Assembly (NCBI GenBank): GCA_903927265.1
Contig: CAIYMF010000222.1
Coordinates: 1-32,397, forward strand
Origin: an uncultured bacterium
GTDB taxonomy: Bacteria > Actinomycetota > Actinomycetes > S36-B12 > CAIYMF01
Reading direction: 5' to 3'
Length of the DNA: 32,397 bases
Below the pieces are notes generated by a model that was not told the origin of the DNA, did not search any database, and saw only the letters and a list, made by a program, of their open reading frames with translations. Shown piece by piece: positions 19,206-28,567 of the stretch. Position numbers and translations under genes: made by a program. Each line of letters begins with the position of its first letter. The first letter of the stretch is position 1.

Positions 19206-20414
19206 GTGCCCGCCCCCGGAAGTACACGCAGCCTGACCTCTCAGCGCGGACTTCTCGTCGCTCTCACCATCGTGGCCGCCACCCAACGCTTTTCACTGGC
19301 CGAGGTGCCACCCATCTCGTCACTGATCGGCGAGCAAGCCTCACTCGATTCATTCGGCATCGGCCTGGCCACCACCTTGACCGTCGTGATGATGGCTCTC
19401 GGGTCACCTCTCGCGGCAGCACTCGATCACCGGCTCAGCCGAGAGTGGATCATCGTGTGCGGTGCGGCCGCTGTGGTGGTGGGCTGCGCCATTCGCGCTG
19501 TACCTCCACTGTCGATCACTCTGTTTCTCGGTTCAATCATCGGCGGACTAGGTATTGCAGCGGTCGGAACGATGGTGCCCGGAGTCATCGCCGAACGTCT
19601 CCCCCATCGAGTCGGCATCGCTGTGGGCTCCACCACCTTCGCGCTCACTCTCGTGGCCGTCCTCGTGTCGAGTTTCACCGCACCGCTCGCTACTCGCTGG
19701 GGCACGACGGCCGCACTGGCCGCGTGGGCAGTTCCTGCACTCATCGCGTTGCTCATCTGGCTGCCCTACGCGCGACACACGCGGCCGGCAACGGGTGGAC
19801 GCAACCGCCTACCGTGGCGTTCGGGCAGTGCCTGGCTTTCGGTCGCGCTCATGACGGCCCAAAGCATCACCTACATCATTGCGCTGGCCTGGGTGGCACC
19901 GAGCTATCAGGAAGCGGGAATGAGTTTGGATGCGGCGGGCTTCCTGCTCGGAACCGTCACTCTCGGAAACATGCTCGGCGCGATGTCGGCCCCCGTCATC
20001 GCCCATCGCTTCAGTGACCGCAGACCCTTGTTGATGGTCACGGTGCTTCTCACCGGATTTGGTGCCGTGTACTTGGCCGTCGGAGCGACCACGGCAACAG
20101 TGCCCGCGATGCTGGCTTTCGGTCTCGGCCTCGGTGGCGGTTTCGGAATTGCGCTCGCACTGCTTAACGACTTGGGAGCGACTCCCCGTTCGACGGCTTC
20201 TCTCTCAGCGATGACATTCCTCTTTGCCTATCTGATCAGTGCCCCCTGCGCCGCGGTTGGCGGCTGGCTCCATGACTCCACCGGCAACTTCTCCGCGGTG
20301 TGGTGGGTTGTCGTGGCCACCGCCGTCGCCATGATTCCGTTGACGTGGACACTCGGTCCGCGCCGCCGCAACAGCGTGCCGGAAGCCGCCCTTGAAAGCG
20401 CGTCGCCTCGTTAG
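19206..20414 (+). CDS. MFS transporter (CynX/NimT-like)
   Basis: This is an integral membrane protein with about 12 hydrophobic segments, rich in Gly/Ala, of the major facilitator superfamily. The loop between TM2 and TM3 (ALDHRLSREWIIV) and the overall pattern resemble the cyanate/nitroimidazole (CynX/NimT) group, with weak substrate information. The likely start is GTG 19206 (about 402 aa), at VPAPGSTRS. A GGGAGGG sequence lies 12 nt upstream, and an AATACT -10-like box ends 6 nt before it, so it may be leaderless. The frame extends to 19128 inside sseB. It is the only plus-strand gene in the window and its stop codon interlocks with that of hisG. It looks like an insertion into an otherwise conserved region. 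Confidence 0.85.
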   Translation: MPAPGSTRSLTSQRGLLVALTIVAATQRFSLAEVPPISSLIGEQASLDSFGIGLATTLTVVMMALGSPLAAALDHRLSREWIIVCGAAAVVVGCAIRAVPPLSITLFLGSIIGGLGIAAVGTMVPGVIAERLPHRVGIAVGSTTFALTLVAVLVSSFTAPLATRWGTTAALAAWAVPALIALLIWLPYARHTRPATGGRNRLPWRSGSAWLSVALMTAQSITYIIALAWVAPSYQEAGMSLDAAGFLLGTVTLGNMLGAMSAPVIAHRFSDRRPLLMVTVLLTGFGAVYLAVGATTATVPAMLAFGLGLGGGFGIALALLNDLGATPRSTASLSAMTFLFAYLISAPCAAVGGWLHDSTGNFSAVWWVVVATAVAMIPLTWTLGPRRRNSVPEAALESASPR

Positions 20415-21256
20415 AGTCGGCACGCGTGGATGTCGGTGACGATGATGCCCTTAGCGCCGAGTTCGAAGAGTTCATCCATCACACCATGAACGTCAGCCGA
20501 CAGAACCATTGCGCGCACCGCCACCCACCCGCTGTCACGCAACGGCGACACAGTCGGCGATTCGATTCCGGGAGTGATCGCGCACGCCGCTTCGAGATGA
20601 GCGTTCACAATGTCGTAATCGACCATCACATACGTGCGCGCGACCATCACGCCGGTAAGGCGACGAATGCACGTCTCAACTGCGGGAGTGATCTCGATGC
20701 CGGTGCGCCGCACCAGCAGGGCCTCGCTGCGCACGATCGGATCGCCCACACTCTCAAGACCCGCGCGCTTCATTGTGGTGCCAGTGGCCACCACATCAGC
20801 GACCCAGTCAGCAACTCCGAGTGCCACGGCGTTCTCCACTGCGCCGTCCAACCGCACCACCGTGGCTTCAATTCCACGCTCATCCAGCCACGCGTTGAGC
20901 AGGCCGGGGTACGAGGTGGCAACGCGCTTTCCGGCGAGCTCTTCCACTGTCTTCGCCGAACCGATGGGTGCGGCCAGACGGAACATGGCGGGGGCAAAGC
21001 CTAACTGCATCACCTCGTCAACATTGGCACCCGAATCGAGCATCATGTCGCGGCCAGTGATGCCCAGATCAAGCGTGCCGGTGCCCACATAGACCGCGAC
21101 ATCGCGCGGTCGCAGGAAGAAGAACTCAACGTCGTTGTCGGGATCGGAGACGACAAGATCGCGCAGATTCGTGTTGGCGAGGTAGCCCGCTTCACGAAGC
21201 ATCGATAATGCAGGCTCGGCCAGTTGGCCCTTGTTCGGTACAGCGATACGCAGCAT
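20411..21256 (-). CDS. hisG: ATP phosphoribosyltransferase, long form
   Basis: HisG makes phosphoribosyl-ATP from ATP and PRPP, the committed and feedback-inhibited step of histidine synthesis. The N-terminal IAVPNKGQLAEPAL, the LGITGRDMM block and the VADVVATGTTMKRAGL segment (PRPP-binding region) are diagnostic. At 281 aa it is the long form, with the C-terminal regulatory domain (from about residue 205) that binds histidine, so no HisZ is needed. The start is ATG 21256, 52 nt after hisE. The stop codon (TAA 20411-20413) overlaps the opposite stop of the MFS gene, leaving no room for separate terminators. Confidence 0.97.
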   Translation of the reverse strand: MLRIAVPNKGQLAEPALSMLREAGYLANTNLRDLVVSDPDNDVEFFFLRPRDVAVYVGTGTLDLGITGRDMMLDSGANVDEVMQLGFAPAMFRLAAPIGSAKTVEELAGKRVATSYPGLLNAWLDERGIEATVVRLDGAVENAVALGVADWVADVVATGTTMKRAGLESVGDPIVRSEALLVRRTGIEITPAVETCIRRLTGVMVARTYVMVDYDIVNAHLEAACAITPGIESPTVSPLRDSGWVAVRAMVLSADVHGVMDELFELGAKGIIVTDIHACRL

Positions 21257-21308
21257 GGGAACTCCCTTGTGGAAAGACGGGTCGACGGTGGCGACGGCGA
21301 GACGCCGA

Positions 21309-21572
21309 CTACAGATGTCGCTGAACGTCGTCGAGTCCGATTCCGGCCGCGATCATGAGTACCTGAGCGTGATACAGAAGCTGGGCAATTTCCTCGGCAG
21401 CCCGCTCGCCAGATTCGTGCTCGGCCGCCATCCATGCTTCGGCCGCTTCCTCGACGACCTTCTTCCCCACGGCGTGGACGCCTCCGGACAACAGCGCAAC
21501 CGTGCCCGACGTCGGATCGGCAGACGCCGCCTTCGCACTCAACTCGTCCCACAGCCCGTCGAATGTCTTCAC
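21309..21572 (-). CDS. hisE: Phosphoribosyl-ATP pyrophosphatase
   Basis: HisE hydrolyses phosphoribosyl-ATP to phosphoribosyl-AMP, the second step of histidine synthesis. The 87-aa all-alpha protein carries the MazG-like metal-binding motif [12 protein letters not shown] (helix with paired glutamates) and a second conserved [14 protein letters not shown] helix. The length is typical of stand-alone HisE. The start is GTG 21572 with no Shine-Dalgarno; a TACCCT -10-like box ends 6 nt upstream, inside the 24-bp gap after ribH. hisG follows 52 bp later, the usual actinobacterial hisE-hisG pair. Confidence 0.95.
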   Translation of the reverse strand: MKTFDGLWDELSAKAASADPTSGTVALLSGGVHAVGKKVVEEAAEAWMAAEHESGERAAEEIAQLLYHAQVLMIAAGIGLDDVQRHL

Positions 21573-21578
21573 GGATTT

Positions 21579-21584
21579 AGGGTA
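21579..21584 (-). promoter_or_regulatory. Candidate -10 box for hisE (leaderless)
   Basis: TACCCT on the minus strand lies 6 nt before the hisE GTG, in the ribH-hisE gap. The spacing is the same as at argC. No good -35 was found, so this is weak and read-through from the rib genes remains possible. Confidence 0.3.
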
Positions 21585-21596
21585 TCGGCCGTGTAC

Positions 21597-22082
21597 TTAG
21601 GCAGGCGAAGGCCCTCTGATGCCACGCAGGAGTACGGCAGTTGCCATCGCGGCCTCGGCGGCCTCGCGTCCTTTGTCTTCACGCGAGCCAGGCAGACCAC
21701 TTCGATCACGCGCCTGTTGGTCGTCGTCGCAGGTCAGCACACCGAAGCCAATTGGAACACCCGAGTCGAGGCCAGCGCGAAGCAAACCATCGGTGGCTGC
21801 GCTGGACACGTACTCAAAATGCGGAGTGCCACCTCGAATCACGACGCCGAGAGCCACCACCGCGTCGTAGCCCGATTCGGCGAGTGCCTTGGCCACGATC
21901 GGAAGCTCGAAGGCGCCAGGGCAGCGCACCACATCGGCTGTCGCGCCTGCATCTGCAATGGCGCGCAACGCACCGTCAACCAGAGCGTCTGTGACCACCG
22001 CGTGCCATTCACCGGCAACGATCGCTAGCCGAAGTCCCTCTGCACCCTCGACCCCTGCAACCCGCGAACCCTGCCCACTCAT
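21597..22082 (-). CDS. ribH: 6,7-dimethyl-8-ribityllumazine synthase
   Basis: RibH joins 5-amino-6-ribitylaminouracil and dihydroxybutanone phosphate to form lumazine; it assembles as pentamers or capsids. Motifs are [20 protein letters not shown], the phosphate-binding [10 protein letters not shown] and [15 protein letters not shown], followed by [11 protein letters not shown]. The length is 161 aa. The start is ATG 22082, in ATGA overlap with ribBA. The downstream gap to hisE is 24 bp. The penultimate step of the riboflavin pathway is thus next to ribBA, ribE and ribD in one unit. Confidence 0.97.
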   Translation of the reverse strand: MSGQGSRVAGVEGAEGLRLAIVAGEWHAVVTDALVDGALRAIADAGATADVVRCPGAFELPIVAKALAESGYDAVVALGVVIRGGTPHFEYVSSAATDGLLRAGLDSGVPIGFGVLTCDDDQQARDRSGLPGSREDKGREAAEAAMATAVLLRGIRGPSPA

Positions 22083-23344
22083 GGCGTCACCTCATCGACA
22101 GAAATCAGTTGGTGACCCATGCGGTCGCGCTTGGTGCGCAAGTACTCGCGGTTGTCGTCAGTCGGAATCATCTCGAGCGGCACTCGGTCAACGATCGATA
22201 GTCCATAGCCCTCAAGCCCAGCGCGCTTCGCGGGATTGTTCGTGAGTAGTCGCATTGTGCGGATTCCGAGGTCGGCCAGAATCTGCGCGCCGGTTCCGTA
22301 GTCACGCGCATCAGCAGGAAGCCCCAGCGAGAGATTGGCTTCTACTGTGTCGGCACCGTTGTCTTGAAGTCCGTAAGCCGCCAACTTGTGCATGAGACCA
22401 ATCCCGCGTCCTTCGTGACCGCGCACGTAGAGGACAACGCCTCGACCTTCTTCAGCAACGCGGCTAATGGCCGCAGCGAGTTGCGGTCCGCAGTCGCAGC
22501 GCAATGAACCCAGCACATCTCCGGTGAGACATTCTGAGTGCACCCGCACCAGCACATCGTCGCCATCGCCGATGTCGCCCATTACCAGCGCCACGTGCTC
22601 GACCCCGTCGATCGTGCTGCGGAATCCAACCGCCCGGTATTCACCGAACTCGGTGGGCATGCGCGCCTCCGCGACCCGTTCAACCTGCTTCTCGGTACGC
22701 CGGATATACGCAATGAGATCGGCGATCGAAATCATCTTCAACCCGTGAGCGTCGGCGAACGCTCGACATTGGAGTGCCCGCATCATTGAACCGTCATCAT
22801 TGACAAGTTCACACAGCGCCGCAGCAGGAGCGAGTCCGGCAAGCCGTGCCAATTCGACAGAAGCTTCGGTGTGACCAGCTCTGCGCAACACCCCGCCCTC
22901 AACTGCGCGCAGCGGCATCACATGGCCGGGGCGTGTGAGTTCCCATGGCTCGGTGGCAGAGTCTGCGAGCACCTTGATCGTGCGTGCGCGGTCGGCAGCG
23001 GAGATTCCTGTTGACTCAACGTCGCGCGCGTCAACGCTCACGGCATACGCCGTCTGCTTGCGGTCTTCGTTGACCACGGTCATCGGCGGCAAGCCCAGCC
23101 GATCGAGCTCGGTACCGCGCATTCCGACACAGATGTACCCGCTGGTGTGTCGAATCATGAAACCGGTAAGTTCGGCCGTCGCGCGCTGAGCCGCGAAGAT
23201 GAGGTCACCCTCGTTCTCGCGGTCCTCATCGTCAACAACCACGACGGCGTGGCCTGCCGCGATCGCTGCGATGGCCTCAGGGACCGTATTGAGAACCACC
23301 GCTGGTGCGGCGTCCTGCCGCTCGGTGAGCCCCGACTCGGTCAC
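22079..23344 (-). CDS. ribBA: Bifunctional DHBP synthase / GTP cyclohydrolase II
   Basis: This two-domain enzyme feeds both branches of riboflavin synthesis. The N-terminal DHBP synthase domain (about 1-205) shows the metal-binding acidic motif [10 protein letters not shown] and the [10 protein letters not shown] and [10 protein letters not shown] blocks. The GTP cyclohydrolase II domain (about 210-420) has the zinc ligands Cys272, Cys283 and Cys285 in [17 protein letters not shown], with [10 protein letters not shown] and TNNPAK. Both active sites look intact. The start is GTG 23344, 5 nt after GGAGG and overlapping the ribE stop by GTGA. The upstream in-frame TTG (23356) lies on top of the Shine-Dalgarno. 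The length is 421 aa. Confidence 0.97.
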   Translation of the reverse strand: MTESGLTERQDAAPAVVLNTVPEAIAAIAAGHAVVVVDDEDRENEGDLIFAAQRATAELTGFMIRHTSGYICVGMRGTELDRLGLPPMTVVNEDRKQTAYAVSVDARDVESTGISAADRARTIKVLADSATEPWELTRPGHVMPLRAVEGGVLRRAGHTEASVELARLAGLAPAAALCELVNDDGSMMRALQCRAFADAHGLKMISIADLIAYIRRTEKQVERVAEARMPTEFGEYRAVGFRSTIDGVEHVALVMGDIGDGDDVLVRVHSECLTGDVLGSLRCDCGPQLAAAISRVAEEGRGVVLYVRGHEGRGIGLMHKLAAYGLQDNGADTVEANLSLGLPADARDYGTGAQILADLGIRTMRLLTNNPAKRAGLEGYGLSIVDRVPLEMIPTDDNREYLRTKRDRMGHQLISVDEVTP

Positions 23345-23973
23345 GCGGTCCTCCAAGTGATGAGCTTCTCGACGTACTTGGCGATGATGTCAACTTCAAG
23401 GTTGACCGGCGCGTCAACCTCCTTGGACCCGAGCGTGGTGAGCTCGAGCGTCGTGGGAATCAACGACACGGTAAACCAACCCTCATTGTCCCCCACGGCC
23501 GATGGATCAGCGACCTCGACCACCGTGAGTGAGACGCCATCAACAGTGATCGACCCCTTCTCCACGATGTACCGGGTTAGCTCGCGATCAACGGCGATTC
23601 GCACGATTTCCCAGTGCTCGCTCGGTATGCGTTCGCAAATGCGACCGACGCCGTCAACATGCCCCTGAACAATGTGCCCACCGAGCCGCGAACTGACGGC
23701 GGCCGCACGTTCAAGATTGACCGGCGAGCCAGGCGCCAAGGCCCCGAGGGAGGAGCGCTTCAAGGTTTCCGCCATCACATCCGCCGTGAATCCTCGATCG
23801 ACCCCTTCACCCACCACATCAACAACTGTCAGACACACGCCATTGACGGCGATCGAATCCCCATGGTGCGCGTCATCGGTGACCCGAGGTCCGCGCACGG
23901 TCAGGCGCACTGAATCTCCGAGATCGCCAATCGCGCTGACCTCGCCGAGCTCTTCCACAATGCCGGTGAACAC
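23341..23973 (-). CDS. ribE: Riboflavin synthase, alpha chain
   Basis: This enzyme dismutates two lumazine molecules to riboflavin and a recyclable pyrimidine. It has the typical internal duplication: barrel 1 begins [12 protein letters not shown] with [12 protein letters not shown], and barrel 2 repeats the pattern with [13 protein letters not shown] and [12 protein letters not shown]. The length is 210 aa, as expected. The start is GTG 23973, 3 nt after ribD. The stop is in GTGA overlap with ribBA. It is called ribE by the actinobacterial/Bacillus convention (ribC in E. coli). Confidence 0.97.
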   Translation of the reverse strand: MFTGIVEELGEVSAIGDLGDSVRLTVRGPRVTDDAHHGDSIAVNGVCLTVVDVVGEGVDRGFTADVMAETLKRSSLGALAPGSPVNLERAAAVSSRLGGHIVQGHVDGVGRICERIPSEHWEIVRIAVDRELTRYIVEKGSITVDGVSLTVVEVADPSAVGDNEGWFTVSLIPTTLELTTLGSKEVDAPVNLEVDIIAKYVEKLITWRTA

Positions 23974-23976
23974 GAA

Positions 23977-24987
23977 CTACTCCCTAGGTGCGAGGTCGAT
24001 GCGAATATCGTCGCCAACCTGCGCGACACCCGTCACATCGAATCGGCGAACATCATCCATCGTGCCGATGCCCAGGTCGGCGATTGCAGGCGCCCCATTG
24101 CCCAGCAGTGCGGGCGCCACGTACCAGCGAATTGCGTCAATCATTCCGGCCCGCAGAAAGGCGGCGGCGAGGCGGGGTCCGCCTTCCAGCAGCACGTGGT
24201 GCACATCGCGTTCAACGAGCATCGCCAGCGCCTCTACCGGGTCAGCCGAAACGACCTGCAGGAAGGGTGCCGCGCCATCACGCACGAGCGCCGTCTCGGG
24301 AACCTCGCGACTTCCCATGGCAACACGCAGCGGTTGAACGTCACTGAGCCTTCCCTCGGCATTGCGAACTGTCAGCGCCGGATCATCGGTGAAGACCGTG
24401 CCGGTACCAACAAGCACTGCATCAGCGTCGGCGCGCAGCGCATGCACTTCAGCGCGGGCAACCTCGCCGGTGATCCATCGCGAGGTGCCGTCACTCGCGG
24501 CAACCCGCCCGTCAAGGGTGGCAGCGACTTTCCACGTGACGAAGGGCCGAGCATTCTCTTGCGCGAATGTCCATGCGGGGTTCAGCGCACGCGCCTCGTC
24601 AACCATCAGGCCACCGACTGCTGTAATGCCCCAGCCGCCCAGCACGCTCGCACCACCGGCAGCCAATGGGTTGGGATCCTCCTGAGCAAAGACCACGCGG
24701 GCAATGCCGGCTTCTGCGAGTGCCTCGGTACAAGGGCCAGTGCGGCCTGCGTGCGCACACGGTTCCAGTGTGACGACGGCAGTTCCCCCACGCGCCGCGT
24801 CGCCTGCCTGTGTCAAAGCCTCGACCTCGGCGTGCGAGTGGCCTGCCGCTCGGTGGTGACCGACACCTACGACATCACCATCACGTGAGAGCACCACGCA
24901 GCCCACTCGTGGATTGGGATGTGGACGACGCACGGGCGTGCGCGCTGCCTCCAGCGCAAGTGCCATCGCCTCACGTTCGGAAATCAT
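23977..24987 (-). CDS. ribD: Bifunctional riboflavin deaminase/reductase
   Basis: RibD deaminates and then reduces the pyrimidine intermediate of riboflavin synthesis. The N-terminal cytidine-deaminase-like domain has the zinc site HAE (residues 52-54) and PCAHAGRTGPC (Cys77, Cys86). The C-terminal reductase domain (from about 145) carries FVTWKVAATLDGRVAASDG, DAVLVGTGTVFTDDPALTVR and LLEGGPRLAAAFL. The length of 336 aa fits. The start is ATG 24987, sharing one base with the rpe stop (TGATG). There is no FMN riboswitch: the 20-bp gap upstream of rpe cannot hold one. Confidence 0.97.
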   Translation of the reverse strand: MISEREAMALALEAARTPVRRPHPNPRVGCVVLSRDGDVVGVGHHRAAGHSHAEVEALTQAGDAARGGTAVVTLEPCAHAGRTGPCTEALAEAGIARVVFAQEDPNPLAAGGASVLGGWGITAVGGLMVDEARALNPAWTFAQENARPFVTWKVAATLDGRVAASDGTSRWITGEVARAEVHALRADADAVLVGTGTVFTDDPALTVRNAEGRLSDVQPLRVAMGSREVPETALVRDGAAPFLQVVSADPVEALAMLVERDVHHVLLEGGPRLAAAFLRAGMIDAIRWYVAPALLGNGAPAIADLGIGTMDDVRRFDVTGVAQVGDDIRIDLAPRE

Positions 24988-25670
24988 CACGCGCACCACC
25001 AACTGGCGTCAGCAGTCGCCTGAGCCGCGGCACGTAAACGGCGGCACGCCTGCGCCGGATCGCTCGCGCGGTAGACAGCGGACCCGGCGACGAATACGTC
25101 AGCTCCTGCCTCGGCACACTGCTCAATGGTGTCGTCGGCGACTCCCCCATCAACCTGAATCCACAACTCGAGTCCATCGTTGCGCGCGATCTCTCGAGCA
25201 CGACGTACTTTCGGCAACATGTCGGCCATGAACGATTGGCCACCGAATCCGGGTTCAACCGTCATCACGAGGAGCATGTCCAGATGAGGAAGGAGGTCGA
25301 CATAGTCATCGATCGACGTACCAGGCTTCAGTGCGGCGCCGGCACGCGCGCCCGCAGCGCGAATATCGCGGGCCACTCCGCGGGGGTTGTGCGCTGCCTC
25401 AACGTGAAACGTGACGCTGCCAGCGCCGGCCTCGGCATAGGGCGGCGCCCAGCGGTCGGGGTCATCGATCATCAGGTGACAATCGACCGGAGTCCTGACG
25501 TGCCTGAGTAGAGCCTCGACAATGGGCAGTCCGAGGGTGAGATTGGGAACGAAGTGGTTGTCCATCACGTCGACATGGAGCCAATCCGCGGCACCTGCGA
25601 CCCGCTCACATTCGGCGGCGAGCACCGCGAAATCGGCCGAAAGAATCGACGGCGAGATCTGCACTCCCAT
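24987..25670 (-). CDS. rpe: Ribulose-phosphate 3-epimerase
   Basis: Rpe interconverts ribulose-5-phosphate and xylulose-5-phosphate. Its substrate ribulose-5-phosphate is also the RibBA substrate, which may explain the position directly before ribD. The TIM barrel is marked by [29 protein letters not shown] (metal-binding His and Asp), [21 protein letters not shown] and the final VDGGV...[11 protein letters not shown] phosphate site. The length is 227 aa. The start is ATG 25670, 21 bp after rsmB. Confidence 0.97.
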   Translation of the reverse strand: MGVQISPSILSADFAVLAAECERVAGAADWLHVDVMDNHFVPNLTLGLPIVEALLRHVRTPVDCHLMIDDPDRWAPPYAEAGAGSVTFHVEAAHNPRGVARDIRAAGARAGAALKPGTSIDDYVDLLPHLDMLLVMTVEPGFGGQSFMADMLPKVRRAREIARNDGLELWIQVDGGVADDTIEQCAEAGADVFVAGSAVYRASDPAQACRRLRAAAQATADASWWCA

Positions 25671-25691
25671 GTCGGCGAGCCTAGTGCGCCG

Positions 25692-27071
25692 TTAGACCGT
25701 ACGCCGCAGGAGCGCGGCGTACATCCCGTCAGTGCCGTGACGATGCGGCCACAATCGGGAGTTCTGCGAGGCCGCCTCCCCGGACACCAATGAGATCGCC
25801 ACTCGTTCAGCGGCGCCATCCGCTCGCTGCACCACGTCGTCAACGACGTATTCGGTTTCTGCCAGATGCGGAGAGCACGTTGAGTAGAGGACGACTCCCC
25901 CGGGCCGAACCGCCCGTAGCGCCGCCGTGAGGAGTTCACGCTGTAGAACGGCCAGGGTGGCAACGTCGGACGGTTGGCGCCTCCACCTGGCCTCAGGCCG
26001 GCGACGTACCACACCGAGTCCCGTACACGGTGCGTCGACCAGCACCCGATCAAACTCACCTTCGGGAAGGTCGTCAGAGCGACCGTCGATCTCGCGCACC
26101 TCGACCGGAAGTGCGAAGGTTGTCGACCGAACGAGTTCGGCTCGATGAGGAACGGGCTCGATTGCCAACACAGTCGCCCCACGTTTCGCCGCTAGAGCTC
26201 CCAACAGTGCGGCTTTGCCGCCTGGTCCGGCGCACAGATCGAGCCACCGCTCATCGCGACCATCAAGGGGTGCGTCCGCCAACGCAATGGCAATGAGTTG
26301 GCTTCCTTCATCCTGCACCGCCGCACGCCGCTGGCGCACGGCCGAGATTTCGCCCGGACTCCCATGCCCGAGGTACACGGCGTAGGGAGACCACAGACCG
26401 GGAGTTGCATCGTCAATTTCAAGCAATTCATCGACAGAACATCGCCCAGGTCGCGCCACCAGCGTCACTCCCGGCGCCTCGTTATTGACTTCAAGGAGTT
26501 GCTCGATCTGTTCGGGATCGACACCGTCTCCTGACATCGCTTCACGCAGTGCCGAGACGATCCATCGCGGGTGCGACCAGAAGATCGCAAGTCGTTCTGT
26601 TTCATCCGTGATATCTGCAGTGACAACCTCACGCCATTGGGTGAGATCACGCGCAGCGACCTTTCGCAATACGGCATTCACCAACTTCGACGCCCCCTCA
26701 CCCCTCACATCGCGTGTGAGCGCCACCGTCTCGGACACCGCAGCATGCGTCGGAACCCGCATCAGCAACAACTGCGCCGCACCAAGGCGTAGCAGGTCAA
26801 GCACTTGTGGGTCGAGCCGATCGAGAGGGCGATCAACACATCGCGCCAACACGGCATCGAGCAGTCCGCGCCAACGCAATGTCGTAAACGCCAACTCAGT
26901 CGTGAATGCAGCATCGCGTCCGTGTAGGTCGTGGGCGCTGAGGATGGCGGGGAGAGCCAAGTTTGCGTACGCGTCACCTGATCCGACCTCATGGAGTAGG
27001 TCGTAGGCGGCGCGACGAGGTCGATCGACTCCGGGCTTTCCCGGACGGGCTCGGCGACGGTGCTCAGTCAC
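25692..27071 (-). CDS. rsmB: 16S rRNA m5C methyltransferase RsmB-type
   Basis: RsmB methylates C967 of 16S rRNA (E. coli numbering) using SAM. The N-terminal NusB-like RNA-binding domain (about 15-150) is followed by the Rossmann methyltransferase domain with [10 protein letters not shown] (277-286). The two family cysteines are present: Cys349 in [15 protein letters not shown] and Cys399 in [12 protein letters not shown]. The length of 459 aa is typical. The start is GTG 27071, overlapping the fmt stop (GTGA). The def-fmt-rsmB order is a classical bacterial arrangement. Confidence 0.96.
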   Translation of the reverse strand: MTEHRRRARPGKPGVDRPRRAAYDLLHEVGSGDAYANLALPAILSAHDLHGRDAAFTTELAFTTLRWRGLLDAVLARCVDRPLDRLDPQVLDLLRLGAAQLLLMRVPTHAAVSETVALTRDVRGEGASKLVNAVLRKVAARDLTQWREVVTADITDETERLAIFWSHPRWIVSALREAMSGDGVDPEQIEQLLEVNNEAPGVTLVARPGRCSVDELLEIDDATPGLWSPYAVYLGHGSPGEISAVRQRRAAVQDEGSQLIAIALADAPLDGRDERWLDLCAGPGGKAALLGALAAKRGATVLAIEPVPHRAELVRSTTFALPVEVREIDGRSDDLPEGEFDRVLVDAPCTGLGVVRRRPEARWRRQPSDVATLAVLQRELLTAALRAVRPGGVVLYSTCSPHLAETEYVVDDVVQRADGAAERVAISLVSGEAASQNSRLWPHRHGTDGMYAALLRRTV

Positions 27072-27994
27072 TCAACTACATCGCTTTCGCTGAGTCGGGC
27101 ACCGCGCGCCCAATCAGCAGCGGGCATTAACCGTTTGCCGGCGGGCTTCACCTCGCCCAGCAACACCGCATGACTACCGGTACCAACCCGGACACCTGCC
27201 CGATCGACAGCGAGCTGCCCTGCTGGAAGGGACGTGTCATCAACAACTAGTTCCACCGGGCCGACTCCCATTCGTTCACCGCGCAGGGTTGTCCATGCAC
27301 CAGGTTCTGGAGTCGCTCCGCGCACCAGTCGATCGATAGCAAGGGCCGGGCGAGACCAGTCGATGCGAACCTCCTCAGTTGAAATACGTGGCGCCAGCGA
27401 TAGTCCGTCGCCCCCTTGAGCTGCCGGCACCGCGACCCCTTCGTCGATCGCATCGAGCGTGCGCACCATGAGTTCGGCTCCACTGACGGCCAGCCGCGCC
27501 AGTACATCGCCACTGGTGTCACGAGGCCGAATGGATTCGGTGACAACCCCAAGAATGGGCCCGGTGTCGAGACCCTCGTCAAGAATGAACGTTGAGGCAC
27601 CCGTGATGTCATCGCCGGCCATGATGGCCCGCTGTACCGGCGCCGCGCCGCGCCAGGCCGGAAGAAGCGAGAAGTGCAGATTGATCCATCCGTTGCGGGG
27701 CAACGCGAGGGCCGCGGGAGGGATCAGGCCGCCGTACGCCACGATCGGCGCCGCATCAACGCCCAGAGTCGCGAGATCAGCAAGGAAGTCGGGGTTTGTC
27801 GGTCGATCTGGCTGCATCAGGCGCAACCCCAATTCCGTGGCCCGCTGTGCGACCGCACTCGAGGCACGACGCAGCCCGCGGCCGGAGAGGGCGTCCGGAC
27901 GGGTGAGAACCGCGACCACCTCATGACGAGATTTCAGCAGCGCATCAAGAGTCGCGACGGCCACGTCGGGAGTTCCAGCAAACAGCAGACGCAC
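27068..27994 (-). CDS. fmt: Methionyl-tRNA formyltransferase
   Basis: Fmt formylates the initiator Met-tRNA with 10-formyl-tetrahydrofolate. The catalytic formyltransferase domain has FAGTPDVAV at the N-terminus and [21 protein letters not shown] with the Asn105/His107 pair, plus GLDTGPIL with Asp143, which together form the family's catalytic triad. A smaller C-terminal OB-fold domain (about 205-308) binds tRNA. The length is 308 aa. The start is GTG 27994, 3 nt after def. The stop overlaps rsmB. It works as a pair with the adjacent deformylase. Confidence 0.97.
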   Translation of the reverse strand: MRLLFAGTPDVAVATLDALLKSRHEVVAVLTRPDALSGRGLRRASSAVAQRATELGLRLMQPDRPTNPDFLADLATLGVDAAPIVAYGGLIPPAALALPRNGWINLHFSLLPAWRGAAPVQRAIMAGDDITGASTFILDEGLDTGPILGVVTESIRPRDTSGDVLARLAVSGAELMVRTLDAIDEGVAVPAAQGGDGLSLAPRISTEEVRIDWSRPALAIDRLVRGATPEPGAWTTLRGERMGVGPVELVVDDTSLPAGQLAVDRAGVRVGTGSHAVLLGEVKPAGKRLMPAADWARGARLSESDVVE

Positions 27995-27997
27995 GTG

Positions 27998-28543
27998 TTA
28001 CAGCCAGCGACTGGTTGCGCGGTGAGGTGAAAGCCTCACATCGGCTGGCTGCTGACCGAACCAGTCGGCCTCGCGGATGGCCTTCATCGCTTCCTTGCGC
28101 GTCTCAGCGTCTAAACGGTCAATGAAGAGCACGCCATCGAGGTGGTCGGTTTCATGTTGCACACACCGCGCCAGCAGTTCGCTTCCCTCGATCTGCACGG
28201 GTTCGCCGTGTAAATCCATTCCCTGTGCCACCACGCGCATCGCCCGCGGCGTATTGAAGGCAAGCCCCGGAATCGACAGGCAGCCCTCCTCCCCCTCTTG
28301 CATCTCGTCAGAGAGGTCGAGATCAGGGTTAATCAGGTAGCCCACTTCGTCATCGATCCAGTACGAAAACACTCGAAGCGAAACACCGATTTGAGGGGCC
28401 GCGAGCCCGCTGCCAGGCGCGTCGAGCATGGTGTCGATCAGGTCTTTGACCAACTTGCGCAGTTCCTTGTCGAAGTCGACCACCGGCGCTGCAGGGGTGG
28501 TGAGCGCTGGGTCACCGAAGAGGCGCACAGGCTTAACAGACAT
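27998..28543 (-). CDS. def: Peptide deformylase
   Basis: Def removes the N-formyl group from nascent proteins. All three metalloprotease motifs are intact: GSGLAAPQIG (motif 1), EGCLSIPG with the metal ligand Cys88 (motif 2) and QHETDHLDG with His130, Glu131 and His134 (motif 3). The length of 181 aa from ATG 28543 (MSVKPVRLFGDP) is normal; an ATG two codons upstream is also in frame. It lies 24 bp after priA and 3 bp before fmt. Confidence 0.97.
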   Translation of the reverse strand: MSVKPVRLFGDPALTTPAAPVVDFDKELRKLVKDLIDTMLDAPGSGLAAPQIGVSLRVFSYWIDDEVGYLINPDLDLSDEMQEGEEGCLSIPGLAFNTPRAMRVVAQGMDLHGEPVQIEGSELLARCVQHETDHLDGVLFIDRLDAETRKEAMKAIREADWFGQQPADVRLSPHRATSRWL

Positions 28544-28567
28544 GAGCACGAGTCTAGTTGCTGAACC

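Noticed and set aside
25671-25691. FMN riboswitch for the rib genes
   Set aside because: The gap is about 20 bp and ribD, ribE, ribBA and ribH overlap or nearly overlap; no RFN-like sequence was seen.
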